64,000 nt of DNA from Brachionus plicatilis (taxonomy: Eukaryota; Rotifera; Eurotatoria; Ploima; Brachionidae), in assembly GCA_010279815.1 (NCBI GenBank), contig QEOQ01000519.1, forward strand, positions 388,977-452,976, in the 5' to 3' direction. The translations under genes and the position numbers were made by a program. This document shows, in pieces, positions 45,223 to 56,711 of the stretch (position 1 is the stretch's first letter; the number at the start of each line of letters is the position of its first letter). The notes under the pieces are model-generated. The model saw nothing but the letters and a program-made list of their open reading frames with translations, had not been told where the DNA came from and made no database searches.

Positions 45223-48200
45223 AAAAATAATATGCTCCTATTTTCAAAACTAACAGAGTCTTTATAAATAATATGATTTTTTTTCCAATTGTTTCCTTCA
45301 AATATTAAAAGCATTATTTACAGAATGATTTCCTATTTTTTTAATTATAAGTTACCTATACTTTAACTATTTAATAAAAATAAAACTGCTAATTTTGCTT
45401 ATGGCAAGATTAGCAGTTTTATTTTTATTTAACTGAATGAAAAAAATTTTCAAAAATATATTCTAATACTTCTTGTTTCGTATCGAGATAGTTAATAGTC
45501 CTTTTTTTGGTACGGTTTTTATTTGAAACACCAACTGCTCTTTGAGCTAGCTCAAGTGTAGTTTCTTCATCACTTAAAATCATTTTTCCCAGAAACAAAA
45601 TAAAAGTATGCAATATTTTATTCAAGAAAAAGTATCAAACTTAAGATGCTTCAACGCAGTTTTGAAAATTTTTTTCATTTTTTACACATAGAATAAACTC
45701 AAAAATTGGAAGAATCCTTAATTTTGACTTATAAACGAATTCGAATTTAATTCTTCATTTTTTTAATTCTGGAATAAACGTCAGAAATTTAATAGAACAT
45801 TAGTTAAATTTAGCTTTTATTAATAGAACATTTCTTAATTTTAACCGGAATTCTCAAAGAATTCAAAAAAATTACTTTAACATGGTTTCGATGGGAACTG
45901 TTCCATATAGAATTCCGGTTAAATTCTAGGTTTATTCCTAGTATGCTGGGCAAAGGTTTAGGGTATGTTCAATTTTGATTTTTGATTTAAGAAAAATAAA
46001 ATAAACTATAAATCAATCATTTCGTAACTTAAAGATTATTATTTTTTAATTCATATTTATCTTATTTAATATTAAAACTTCTAATATTAATTTTTTTTTG
46101 CATTGGTGATTTGTTATGAAGATTTCTTCAAATTTTACGATTAATTTACGTAAAATAAAGTAAAGTCATTACTCACTAACTCTTCCTCAAATTAAACATT
46201 TAAACTTTCACATTTTAATTGAAGTAACAGTTTTTCAGATTTTAAATAAAGATTCAAACCTTGAAACTTTCTTTAATTTTATTAAAAAATGCCACGCAAT
46301 TAAACAAAAAATGCTGCTTGAGTTTCAATTTTGTTTTTAATCATTATTAAGAATATTTATGTATAAAATATTTAAAGGTCTACCCAATCACCAGATTTAT
46401 ACTGAGATTTTTTTTTAATTTTGAAAAAAAATTAATATTCATTTCCGATTATTTGTTTAGATCAAAAGTTTAATTAATTTCAAAAGAATAGAAAACTTAA
46501 TGTTTTAAAATTTTCAATGAATAATTAAGAAACAGTAAAAGGTCTTAACTACGACATGATAAAAAAATTTTTTCATGAAATAAAATTGTATCACAAAAAT
46601 CGAATCCTTTAAGCATTTTCAATGGAATTCTTTAGTTAAATATTACTAAAGTATTGTGACAAACTAATGATGATATTTAATAGAGTATTTAATATAGGGT
46701 TGAACTGCATTTATTTTTTATTTATTAATTCTTTTTGGCATCAAGTCTACTAAGTTTAAAAAAAAACTTAACCAAAAAGTTTATTTTTAAAATTTTTTTC
46801 GAAAATATGTGTAAATTAAAGGATAATTTTAAGGGATTGTGCTTGTTGCAAAGAAGAAGAAGAAGAAAACTTTTAACCATTTCTCAGCTTTTTCAAAATT
46901 TAAAAAATTGAATAATTTAGATTGTCATTTTAATTGAAATTTTGTTTTAATTTAGATCTAATTCAATAAAGCATTTAGCCGAAAATATAGTTGCTTCTTT
47001 ATTATGATGTATTAAATAGCGGGTTTGAGTCAAGATATTACCAATACCCGACTCTATTGTGTAATTGCTACCTTACCATATCTTCTTTCAGTCTTTTAAT
47101 TTTTGGGTATTTTTTTTTAATCTGAATGAGCATTAGTTTGCACAGATAAACAAATACATAATAACTCAAAATAAACAAGTAAAAATCAATCGGTTTTAAT
47201 CTTCTTCTTTTAAAAATATATAACTGTTGTTCTTAGATTAAAAAGACCTTAAAAAAATTAGATTTCTTATTTTTATTCATATATGCTTGGATTAATGTGT
47301 ATCTAGCTTACAACAAAATCTATCTACACATCTTGGCAGTTCAGTCTAACTGAGCTTTTTCTTAGATCTAAATATCACTAACAAATTTGAAAGAAAATTG
47401 CAGAGTTGTTCATCAAGACGCTATTTTTCAAGTCTTTCGACCAAAAAGTCAAAATAGGACTTGACCTGGCTCTTTTCAGATTTTGACCATTTTTTTCCTG
47501 ATTTTATTTTGATTTTTACTACCTGAAATGATGCGTTAATTATTTCGATAAAAATGAATTAAAAAGACTAATCGGTCAGATTCATAATTTTATTTCAAAA
47601 TTTTTACAATTTAAAATTTTTTCTAAATAAAATATTTAATAAACTTGAAAAAAAAATTCAAATTCAATTTTTACTAAAATAATTATTTGGTAAAAATTAA
47701 ACTAAACATCAACCCAAGTCGTGACTTGGACTTGACTTGAGGAACAACTCTGGAAAATTGAATGGAAAAAATATCTTAAAGTAAATTTTTATTAGAAAAA
47801 TGTTAATAAAATCAAGAAATAAACCTCATTATGAATAAAGCAAAAAAACATAAAATTTTTGTAAAAAAAATGGCTTAATAAATTGAAAAATTCACCAGAT
47901 TATAACTTTCAAAGTTAAGGTGTTTTGTAATAAAGCTTGAAGTAATTTTCTTAAAAGCACTAAAAAAATGCATCTTTAAGTTAACACTTTTGAATATAAA
48001 TTAATTGGGTAAAATATTAATTTTTACTTAAACAAAAGCTCAGATCTTAAGATCTTTATAACAAACAAAATATCTAAAAAGAAAGAATATAAAATACTTG
48101 ATTAATAGACAAATTTATTTAAAAAGAAGAACTTTGGAACATAAAAAGTATAACTTCCATGCACACTAATTGCATCGACGATTGGAATAAAATTATTCCA

Positions 48201-48269
48201 ATCTTATCTTCCAATAAAAACAAATTTGAGCTAACATTAAAAATAAACAACGCTAATCTCACAGAATAG
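45223..48269. other. Intergenic region with hairpins
   Basis: AT-rich with no supportable gene. It holds a near-perfect hairpin at 45371-45431, and an inverted repeat at about 45840-45925 built on TTAACCGGAATTCT/AGAATTCCGGTTAA. A fragment resembling the AAGTCC dispersed family lies at about 47715-47750 (GACTTGGACTTGACTTGAGG). Confidence 0.5.
45371..45431. repeat. Near-perfect hairpin, arms of about 25 bp
   Basis: ATAAAAATAAAACTGCTAAT on the left pairs with its complement on the right, extended by TTTTGC/GCAAGA with one mismatch, around a loop of about 5 nt. The size is that of a microRNA precursor but the stem is very AT-rich. It may equally be a tiny foldback element. Confidence 0.6.
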
Positions 48270-48296
48270 TATAAAAACTATTCCAAACTCTTCTCA
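48270..48296 (+). promoter_or_regulatory. TATA box and initiator of the three-cysteine repeat gene
   Basis: TATAAAAA starts at 48270 and a TCAGTT initiator has its A at 48296, 26 bp downstream, the standard spacing. The ATG follows 17 nt later, so the 5' UTR would be very short. Confidence 0.65.
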
Positions 48297-48312
48297 GTTC
48301 AAAATCTAAAAT

Positions 48313-49649
48313 ATGATCTCAACAAAATTTCTAACAAGTCTGTTCATTTTATCTGCCATCGTTGGCATCACCCTGGCTAGCTACGATGACTGGTATTCAG
48401 ATGATAATCAAGGTAAACAGCTTTTTTTCTTGCTAAATCACAACTTTTATTTCTGATCATTATGAAGTCTTCTTTTTCCAATTCAAGAATTTGCTGGTCA
48501 GGAACTCTTTATAATTAATTTTTCTATTTTAAGAAAGAATGACTCGAGATGAAGCCAGCAAGTTCTTGGATACCTATAAGAGACTTTTTGGCGGTAAAGA
48601 CGAAGAAATACGGGAGGATAATGACGAATTGGGTGAGCGTAGAGCTGAGGCTTTCGAGGCCTATGAGGAAAAATGCGAACCATTATTTGTTGTCGGAAAA
48701 AGAGCATGTCCACCTATGAGCAGTTGTGGCGCTGATTTTAAACCAAACGCGTTCAATAATTATGACCCAAAAGCCTCGACTAAAGCCCCCAAAAATCCTT
48801 GAGCCAAAATTTTTCTTACTTTTTTCTAAAACTTTTTTGTTACTAATAGAAATAAAAGATATTTAGTACAAAATTTTTTTTTGTTTATTTAAAATTTTCC
48901 AAAAAGGCTCTGATGACGTTCAAGATCCGTTTCTAATGAGCATGCCAATGTTCTTTAAAAGAGAAATGGCATCTGATTTTACCAACCAGCTTGAGCGTCG
49001 AGAGGACGAGTTTTACAAAAGACTCTTTAAGAGTAAACAGGATCCTGAGGAAATATGGGAAACTGATCTGAAAGCTGATGCCAGACGAAGAAAAGCTTAT
49101 AGGAATTATGAAGAAGCATGTGAAATAAAGGGAAAATTCAAAGTTAGAACTTGTCTTCCGATCAAAGAATGCTTTGCCAAGAATAAGCAAACATTTATTC
49201 CTTTGTTGTCCGAAAAAGCAAACGCTACTGCAACAAAGCCAGCATCGCAAGACTCTAAAAAACCTATTAAAGGTTTAATTTTTAATATATACAAATTTAA
49301 AATTTAATTTTTTTTTTTATAATTTTATTTTTTTTTAGGAAATAAAAGAGAATTTATTGAAAGAGCTTTAGCATTGAGCTTTTTGGAAAACGAGCTAGAG
49401 GATGACCAAGATGATAGTGGTGATTTTTTCAAGCGTTTCCTTTTCAAAAAAAATCCCAATGCTGGTAAATGAAAAAAATTAATTTAGTAACTACTTCTAA
49501 AATTAAGTTTTTTTTTGTCAGAATTAGTGGAAGAAACTAAGGAAAGAAAAACTAAAGCTTTCAAAAAATATGAAGAATATTGTGAGAGACGAATTTTTCG
49601 CATCGGATCTAAAAGAAATTGTCCTCCATTGGACAGTAAATTGTGCTAA
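48313..49649 (+). CDS. Secreted three-cysteine repeat protein, with alternative last exons
   Basis: Exon 1 (48313-48412) encodes a signal peptide: MISTKF, a hydrophobic core, then a likely cleavage after ALA-like residues. Exon 2 (48534-48802) carries one domain copy and a stop, giving a 122-residue short form, with AATAAA about 50 nt downstream. Alternatively exon 1 joins exon 3 (48907-49272), exon 4 (49339-49464) and exon 5 (49522-49649), giving a 239-residue form with two further copies. All junctions are phase 1 and both sums divide by three. Each copy has a YKRLF or FFKRF motif, charged helical residues, a YEE-x-C motif, then a Cys, Pro and final Cys: YEEKC...ACPPMSSC, YEEACEIKGKFKVRTCLPIKEC, YEEYC...NCPPLDSKLC. 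Three cysteines per copy is odd and may mean inter-chain disulfides. I do not recognise the family; function unknown. AATAAA follows at 49686. Confidence 0.75.
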
Positions 49650-51498
49650 ATGGTAATAATAATTTTTTTTATTTATCTAGGACTTAATAAAAATGAATAA
49701 AACAAATTTTTAATTTTAACTTTGAAATTGTTCTGCAAACTATGATTCTAGCTTTTGAAATATTGAGTTTTTTCCTTAATTTAAATTTAAGTGCTTTATC
49801 CAAATTAAAAACTGTTTCTGTTCAAAATTGATTAATTTTTGATCAAATTTTCATGACCACGCTCCAAAATTAATTTTTAAGAAAGATTTTTAAGCATTTT
49901 TAATTAAAAAATTAAATCCAGAGACATATTTTCAAGTGAAGTATACCATTTTATACCATATCCAAGTATTGTGCCTAATAATGCATAACATTTTTGGATA
50001 AAATAAATTCAGTTTAGCATTGAATGTTTACTTTGAAAATGTGTTTCTGTAATAAAATATCAAGAAAGAATGGTCTTTATTCGTTTCAGCATGTAATATT
50101 TGAAGGAACCCAACTCTTAGTTTAAAGGAAAAACTAAAGAAAAATGACCCATGAAATTTAACTTTGTTAATAAATGATTTTTTATAAATGATTTTTGTTT
50201 AATAGTTTAATTTTTGGTGAAAAAAAATAGGAGGCCAACTAGTTTTTTGTGGTTTCATTGACAATTAAAGAAATATTCAAAAGTTTTTTCACCATTCGAT
50301 TATTTAGATGATTGCCCTCCCTTAAGCTTTATTTCCATAATTACTATTACAACCAGTACTACCAGCAGCCAGAATACTACACTTACCAAAAGTTGATGTT
50401 GGCTGTTTTGATGGTCGCAGGGGAAAAATTATTTTTAATCTAAAACTAAACAATTATTCTTACATTCAATTCTTTTCTCAATCAAATTTTCATATTTTAA
50501 TTTTTTTAAAGGATCTAACACGATCAACTTTTGGCGGTCTAGTGGCCACCTCTTACGGTACCCAACACTAGTTTATAGATATCTACAGCTTTATCAGTCT
50601 GTTCTAGAAGGTCCCTTATTGCTAATAATTCCCCTTTTTTTTACGAAAAAGAGACGATCAATTCATAGAAAAAGTCATTGAATTTTAAAGATTTGTTGAT
50701 CGCTTAAAATCCTAATAAACTGTTAAAGGAAATAAAATGAAAATCTAGACTGTCCAATTCTTTTAAGAATTACTATGGGTCTAACCATAGAGCCATAAAT
50801 GAATACATTTTTTTACATTAATATATATACATGGGAAACAGAATAATTTTTTTAACTACACCCTGTTTTTTAAATTTTATTTTTGAAATTAGCTATTTGG
50901 AATTCTTTTAAAAAATATACAATGCTGATTTGATACTTGAGTTTTTGGAAATTTTACGAAATATTTCGAAAAACGTTTTTGATTTCAATAAACGATTAAT
51001 ATAATATTGTGAATTAATATTTTTTATTATTTATCTATTTATCTTTTAAAACAAAACGAATAGTTTTTAATTAAATTTTTAAAATAAAATTAAAAAGCAC
51101 AAATAAGCCACAAAACATTCAATAAATTGAAAATTACGGTAATTTTTTTCTTTCAGCCTATCTTAAAGGAAAAAAATTATGTTAGTTAAATTTGAAACTT
51201 TTATGTTATAAAGAGTTTTTATTATAAATTATTATTAGTAGAGATTTAGCGATTAGACATGCTTACTAGAGAGAAAATATATTTCTTTTTACAAGAATTA
51301 CGCAGTCGATGTGTCTAGAAAGGGAATATATTTTTACTGTAACTTGTTACATTTAATGAAAAATATCTAAAAAAAGTTACAATTTAAACATTAGATATGA
51401 TTTAAATAAAATTTATTATAATTATATAATTACAAAAATATACAATTTACTAAATAAAATATAAATAAAAAAAAGTTGGATATGAATTTCCATTGAAA
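49650..51498. other. Intergenic region with a stray homeobox-gene fragment
   Basis: AT-rich. The only notable item is the short copy of the homeobox gene at 50331-50392, listed separately. A plus-strand stretch at about 50510-50640 is of more balanced composition but has no recognisable product. Confidence 0.5.
50331..50392 (+). repeat. Inverted partial copy of the Not-like coding sequence
   Basis: About 61 nt on the plus strand matches the minus-strand coding sequence of the homeobox gene at 52049-52111, with one missing base and one substitution. The Tyr/Gln codons of [16 protein letters not shown] are recognisable. Similarity stops abruptly on both sides. It encodes nothing by itself. Confidence 0.85.
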
Positions 51499-52281
51499 TT
51501 ATTCATCAGCATAAGAAGAATTAGAACAAGATTGGTTTAGGAAATCTTCGCTAGCTTTGTCATTAAATTGACCACTCTGACACTTTCGCCATTTAATTCT
51601 TCTATTTTGAAACCAAATTTTAACCTGGGATTCAGTAAGACCCAAAGAATTGGCCAAATAGGATCTTTCACTACCAACCATGTATTGCTGCCTCAAAAAC
51701 TCCTCTTCCAATTTGTCTAATTGTTCTTGGCTAAATATGGTCCTCATTCGTTTATTGCTATTTGAAATAGGAATATCAGTAGATTTTCTTGCTTTTCTTT
51801 TTTTAGCCTTGATGGGCTTCTCTTCAAGGCTCTCGTTCACTGAAGTATTTATTTCAGAACACTGGACTTTTTCTTCTGTTTTCAGACCAAGAATGGCCTC
51901 AATTGAAAATTTCAATATTGGTTTTTTGTCGATAGGTTTTTGGGGCACAACAAATTCACTTTTAGTATTAATGGAATCATTTAAGTGTTCAGGTATTTGA
52001 TTAACAGAGTTATTTCTGCTGAAATAGTTGGAGTCATTGAAAGTTCGATTTTGGTAAGTGTAGTACTCTGGCTGCTGGTAGTACTGGTTGTAATAGTAAT
52101 TATGGTAAATATTGGAGTTGGGTGTTGAGTAATAATTTGAGCGTGGAATTGGTGAAATGGAGTATGTGTCTTCGCCAGAAGAGGGAGATGTGGCAACGGA
52201 GGATCCCAGACCATCGGATTCAGGAGTGAGTCGGTCGTTTTTGACATTAACTTCGATCGATTGGTTGTTCATATGGTACAT
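51499..52281 (-). CDS. NOTO-like: Not (notochord)-family homeobox transcription factor, 260 aa
   Basis: ATG at 52279-52281, stop at 51499; no intron is needed. The homeodomain occupies about residues 176-235: [39 protein letters not shown] and [16 protein letters not shown], with Gln at homeodomain position 50. The [14 protein letters not shown] and NRRIKWRK signatures are typical of the Not/floating head/NOTO group and distinguish it from Emx (NRRTKFKR) and Vax. At residues 125-131 lies FSIEAIL, an engrailed-homology-1 motif that recruits Groucho co-repressors, as in NOTO proteins. A basic KKRKARK stretch at 160-166 may add nuclear localisation. The N-terminus is Ser/Tyr/Asn-rich. It is nuclear and binds TAAT-type sites. 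An upstream non-coding exon is possible. A TTTATT (AATAAA on the minus strand) lies about 85 nt past the stop. Confidence 0.93.
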   Translation of the reverse strand: MYHMNNQSIEVNVKNDRLTPESDGLGSSVATSPSSGEDTYSISPIPRSNYYSTPNSNIYHNYYYNQYYQQPEYYTYQNRTFNDSNYFSRNNSVNQIPEHLNDSINTKSEFVVPQKPIDKKPILKFSIEAILGLKTEEKVQCSEINTSVNESLEEKPIKAKKRKARKSTDIPISNSNKRMRTIFSQEQLDKLEEEFLRQQYMVGSERSYLANSLGLTESQVKIWFQNRRIKWRKCQSGQFNDKASEDFLNQSCSNSSYADE

Positions 52282-52850
52282 TTTATTTTTTTAAGTAAAT
52301 TGTCTATAAAATAAATTTATTGTTACAAAAAAATTTTCCAAGTGTATTTATATAATTTTTGGCAAAAAATCTAAAGCTAAGTCAATAAAACAATTATCTC
52401 AATTAATCTTAATTATTTTATAACAGTGTTAATTTAACAGTTTATTAAAAATTAATTGGTCGAAGTTGGTAGCGAAGATATTCAACACTATGCCAATATC
52501 CGACTTTATTCTCGACGAGAGCTAAATCTGTGAAAATATAGCACGTATCTTATCTTATTTTGGACCAAATTAGCTAATTGTTTAGATCGACAGATTTTAT
52601 TACTTAACTCAAAGAGTAGCGATCGTGCAATTGGATTAAGTGAATCATAAAATCTCTCAGGTGTAAATTACGTAAATTTGTGCTATGCTGAACTGTTTAC
52701 CACAATACTATCTTATCTGATTGAATGTACTTTTTTTATATGTTTTTTTTTTATCATATTAATAGCTAAGCTTATTAAATGATGCCTAATCGCATTTGGC
52801 TAAGATGGTTATATAGACCGAAGCTGGGAGACCACTTTTATAACTGTTTA
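52282..52850 (-). promoter_or_regulatory. Probable upstream regulatory region of the Not-like gene
   Basis: More balanced composition than the surrounding DNA. Paired TATCTTATCT or GATA-type sites occur at about 52548 and 52714. An AGGTGTAAAT T-box-like half site occurs at about 52659. A minus-strand TATAAAAG lies at 52835-52842, and a second TATATA-like box near 52811. Gene order and composition suggest promoter and proximal control DNA; the sites are short and unproven. Confidence 0.4.
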
Positions 52851-54543
52851 CGGAAATGACAATCAATATTTAATTTAAAGTGAGAAAGTTTTTAATTATT
52901 AAAGGATGCAGTGATGAATCTTGTAGTGATTGTTTAGAATAATTAAGGAATTGCTGAGAAATATGACCATTGTAGATGATAATTTGATATGTAAATTTTG
53001 AATGCAAATACAAACAAATATGTGTCAAAAGTCACATTATTTTGTTTGCTAGTTAAGTTATCAGTGATGGAAATAGAGGCTTAGTGGCACAGGAATTCAA
53101 ACTTTTTAGTTTTTTGTTCTTTTCACATAAAGTGCTATGGATTTCAAATATTTTTTTTTCAATAGTTTTTTCAATTATTTATGTTTTTTAAAATTTAAAA
53201 TTTAATTTTTGAAAAAATAAACTTTCAAGTAGTATTTATTTTTCATTTAAGCACATTCAAAATTATCAATTAAAAATTAATTTAGACGCCCCAAGTCCTA
53301 TTTACTAAATGATAGAATATATTAAATAATAATATTCCTATCATCACTTTTTTACATAGTTTTCTAATTTTTTTCGTCAATTTATTTTAACTCCTTTTTT
53401 CCTTTTTAAACATATTGATTTTTTTAATCTTAGCTCGGTACAAATAAACAAATAAAAATAGACCCTTATTACTGGAATTTCGGAACAGGGTCAACCAAAG
53501 TGAGAACAGAAAAAATAAAACTTAAAAAGTTAAAATATTAATTTTAGAAGTGTTGATAAAGTAATTAATCAACTATTGTCTTTCAAGTTTCTAGAGTAGC
53601 ATTTTAGAGAATAAGAAATAGAAATTAAATAGGCCTTTAGTTTATTGAATACCTAAATTTGTTTTATTAATACCTTCTTAAGTTTTTAAAAAAATATAAA
53701 TAAAATACCTTTTTTATTTATTCTAGATACCTAATTCAGATTTTAAGAAAATACATAAGTTTAATACATTTTAATTATTTTTGTTTTTTTTTCGTTCATC
53801 AAAGTTGATTGTATTTACACGGTTTTTTATTTTTGTTGGAATACCGTTTTCTTCGTCGCCATGGCCATTTTTTTTATCTACTAGATAGAGAGTAACACCA
53901 AAATCAGTCCTATGCAGTAAGATGAATATCCGTTTATACACTTTGAGCATTTGAAAAAAAAGATAAATATTTTGAGCGGGTCAAATTCTTTTGAATCACC
54001 ACGAACTTTTTTAAGTTGGTAGTTGATCAGCATCATTATCTGTATAATTTGGATCTTGATATTTTTTCGATTGATTATAGGTGTACTAGACGGCGTTTCG
54101 CCATTAATATCATCTACGTAAGCTATCATCATTGATTTTATTTGATTATGCGTTGTTGTTATTTGAAAAAGTTTTGAGTAAGATAGTTAAATCATTTCTT
54201 TATTTAATTCATTTGTTTATCTGTACCGAATCATTATTTATTTTTATTTATTTTATTTAATAAATAAAATAATAAAAGTATAGATACTGGATGAACTTTA
54301 GTCCAATAAATATAGTTAATATATATGCCATAACTTAATAGTCAAACTATTTTTTTTAGCTAAATAATTTACGTTTAAGTAAAATATAAAGAATTTTTTT
54401 ATTTTAATAAAACTTTTGTTACAATTATGAATTAAGCTTGATATATAAAAAAAATCATTTTAATACAATTCAAATTTATTTTAGTAAAAACTAAACTTAA
54501 CAAAAATATTGATTAATTAAAAATTTATTTTCTTGTACAATTA
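52851..54543. other. Gene-free stretch
   Basis: AT-rich sequence without a supportable gene or clear repeat. Confidence 0.5.
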
Positions 54544-54771
54544 CTATTTAACTGCTCTATGGCACTTTGAATTACATAGTACATTACTTTTTTTACATGA
54601 ACAATTCCTTTCACATTTGCCGAAACAATTACACTTCAACACTTCTTGTTCGCCACAGATAGAATGTAAACTATTTATTTCCCTGAGCGATTTTTCGCAG
54701 CTCAAATCTAAAGACTCAACATTCAATAATTTTTGTTTAAAAATATGGAACTTGTTCCGTGAATGTCAACC
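54544..54771 (-). pseudogene. Cysteine-rich C-terminal tail, probably of a mobile-element polyprotein
   Basis: The minus-strand frame is open for about 75 codons after an in-frame TGA and has no ATG. Its end carries LKCNCFGKCERNC, then SCKKSNVLCNSKCH, a C-x-C-x3-C-x4-C-x-C...C-x3-C-H array resembling the TSO1-like CXC zinc-binding tails found at the C-terminus of many invertebrate transposon-derived proteins. The stop at 54544 follows soon after the last His. No integrase or transposase domain lies upstream, so this is a fragment, or a last exon of an unseen gene. Confidence 0.5.
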
Positions 54772-54779
54772 GGCTATAA

Positions 54780-55729
54780 TACCAAATTGAGTGACCAATT
54801 GATAAGTCATATTTCTTGTATTGATTTTGGTAATATAAGCTAGTATATTTAATAAATCAGCAGGACCTCTAATTTATAATTATCAAAATTTATTCTAAAC
54901 TTCAAAATTTTATTTTGCTACATGTTGTTTCCATTGTCTACATGTTATTACATGTTGTTTCTTTAGCTTAAGTATTAAAATTTAGCTTAAATATGCATTT
55001 AGTTTAGCTTAAAATCAAGTTTATTATTCTGATTATTTTTATTTAGCTAAAATATTTATTGTTTATTTGATTTAACTAAAATAAATTGTTTGACTATTTA
55101 GTTACGACATATATATAAAACATAAAAATAAAAATAAGATTTATTTCCAATAATTTATCGCAAAATAACCCTTTTTTATCCCGAAAAAATAATATTTTCA
55201 CGTTTTTTTCCAGAAATATAAAAAAGGAAATTATAAAGTCAATTTTAATTTATTTAATTTAAAAAAATTTTAGACATGTTTTGTTTTGGTAAAGGTAAGT
55301 TTACTTCTGTTAATTAAAAATCTTCCTTTTATCATGAAGCTTTAGCTACCCAAATAAATAAAAGAAAAATTCCTGACATGGTTTCAAATCAAGGGTTTCA
55401 TATAAAATTAACACAAAAATTTTTCATTTGTTAAAAAAAATTTAAATACTATGATCTTATTTTTATTGAATTTAGTTAAACTTAATCTTATTTTAACTTA
55501 TTTTTTTTATCATTATTAAAAAACGAACTAATGTCTTAGGAATGAACCATGATGGCAACCTAAAATAAAAATAAGAATAGTGGGTATATATTTGGTGATA
55601 TGCCAAGGAATTGTGAATTTCAAATACAAACTGAACTAAAATTCTTCCTTTTTTGATAAATCAAAATTAAAGATAAAAAATGTATATTAAAAAATATTGT
55701 AATTTGGTGCAATATACTTTGCATCACCT
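54780..55729. other. Gene-free stretch up to the gap
   Basis: AT-rich with a short direct repeat (CTACATGTTRTTTCC-like) near 54918-54960. A tiny possible first exon at 55276-55294 (ATG, then Cys and Phe codons, then GTAAGT) has no visible partner before the gap. Confidence 0.4.
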
Positions 55730-56711
55730 NNNNNNNNNNNNNNNNNNNNNNNNNNNNNNNNNNNNNNNNNNNNNNNNNNNNNNNNNNNNNNNNNNNNNNN
55801 NNNNNNNNNNNNNNNNNNNNNNNNNNNNNNNNNNNNNNNNNNNNNNNNNNNNNNNNNNNNNNNNNNNNNNNNNNNNNNNNNNNNNNNNNNNNNNNNNNNN
55901 NNNNNNNNNNNNNNNNNNNNNNNNNNNNNNNNNNNNNNNNNNNNNNNNNNNNNNNNNNNNNNNNNNNNNNNNNNNNNNNNNNNNNNNNNNNNNNNNNNNN
56001 NNNNNNNNNNNNNNNNNNNNNNNNNNNNNNNNNNNNNNNNNNNNNNNNNNNNNNNNNNNNNNNNNNNNNNNNNNNNNNNNNNNNNNNNNNNNNNNNNNNN
56101 NNNNNNNNNNNNNNNNNNNNNNNNNNNNNNNNNNNNNNNNNNNNNNNNNNNNNNNNNNNNNNNNNNNNNNNNNNNNNNNNNNNNNNNNNNNNNNNNNNNN
56201 NNNNNNNNNNNNNNNNNNNNNNNNNNNNNNNNNNNNNNNNNNNNNNNNNNNNNNNNNNNNNNNNNNNNNNNNNNNNNNNNNNNNNNNNNNNNNNNNNNNN
56301 NNNNNNNNNNNNNNNNNNNNNNNNNNNNNNNNNNNNNNNNNNNNNNNNNNNNNNNNNNNNNNNNNNNNNNNNNNNNNNNNNNNNNNNNNNNNNNNNNNNN
56401 NNNNNNNNNNNNNNNNNNNNNNNNNNNNNNNNNNNNNNNNNNNNNNNNNNNNNNNNNNNNNNNNNNNNNNNNNNNNNNNNNNNNNNNNNNNNNNNNNNNN
56501 NNNNNNNNNNNNNNNNNNNNNNNNNNNNNNNNNNNNNNNNNNNNNNNNNNNNNNNNNNNNNNNNNNNNNNNNNNNNNNNNNNNNNNNNNNNNNNNNNNNN
56601 NNNNNNNNNNNNNNNNNNNNNNNNNNNNNNNNNNNNNNNNNNNNNNNNNNNNNNNNNNNNNNNNNNNNNNNNNNNNNNNNNNNNNNNNNNNNNNNNNNNN
56701 NNNNNNNNNNN
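55730..56711. other. Assembly gap of 982 undetermined bases
   Basis: A run of N. Any reading frame spanning it is an artefact. Confidence 0.99.

Noticed and set aside
55276..55294. Tiny ATG exon ending in GTAAGT before the gap
   Set aside because: Only six codons; no following exon visible, so it cannot be supported as a gene.
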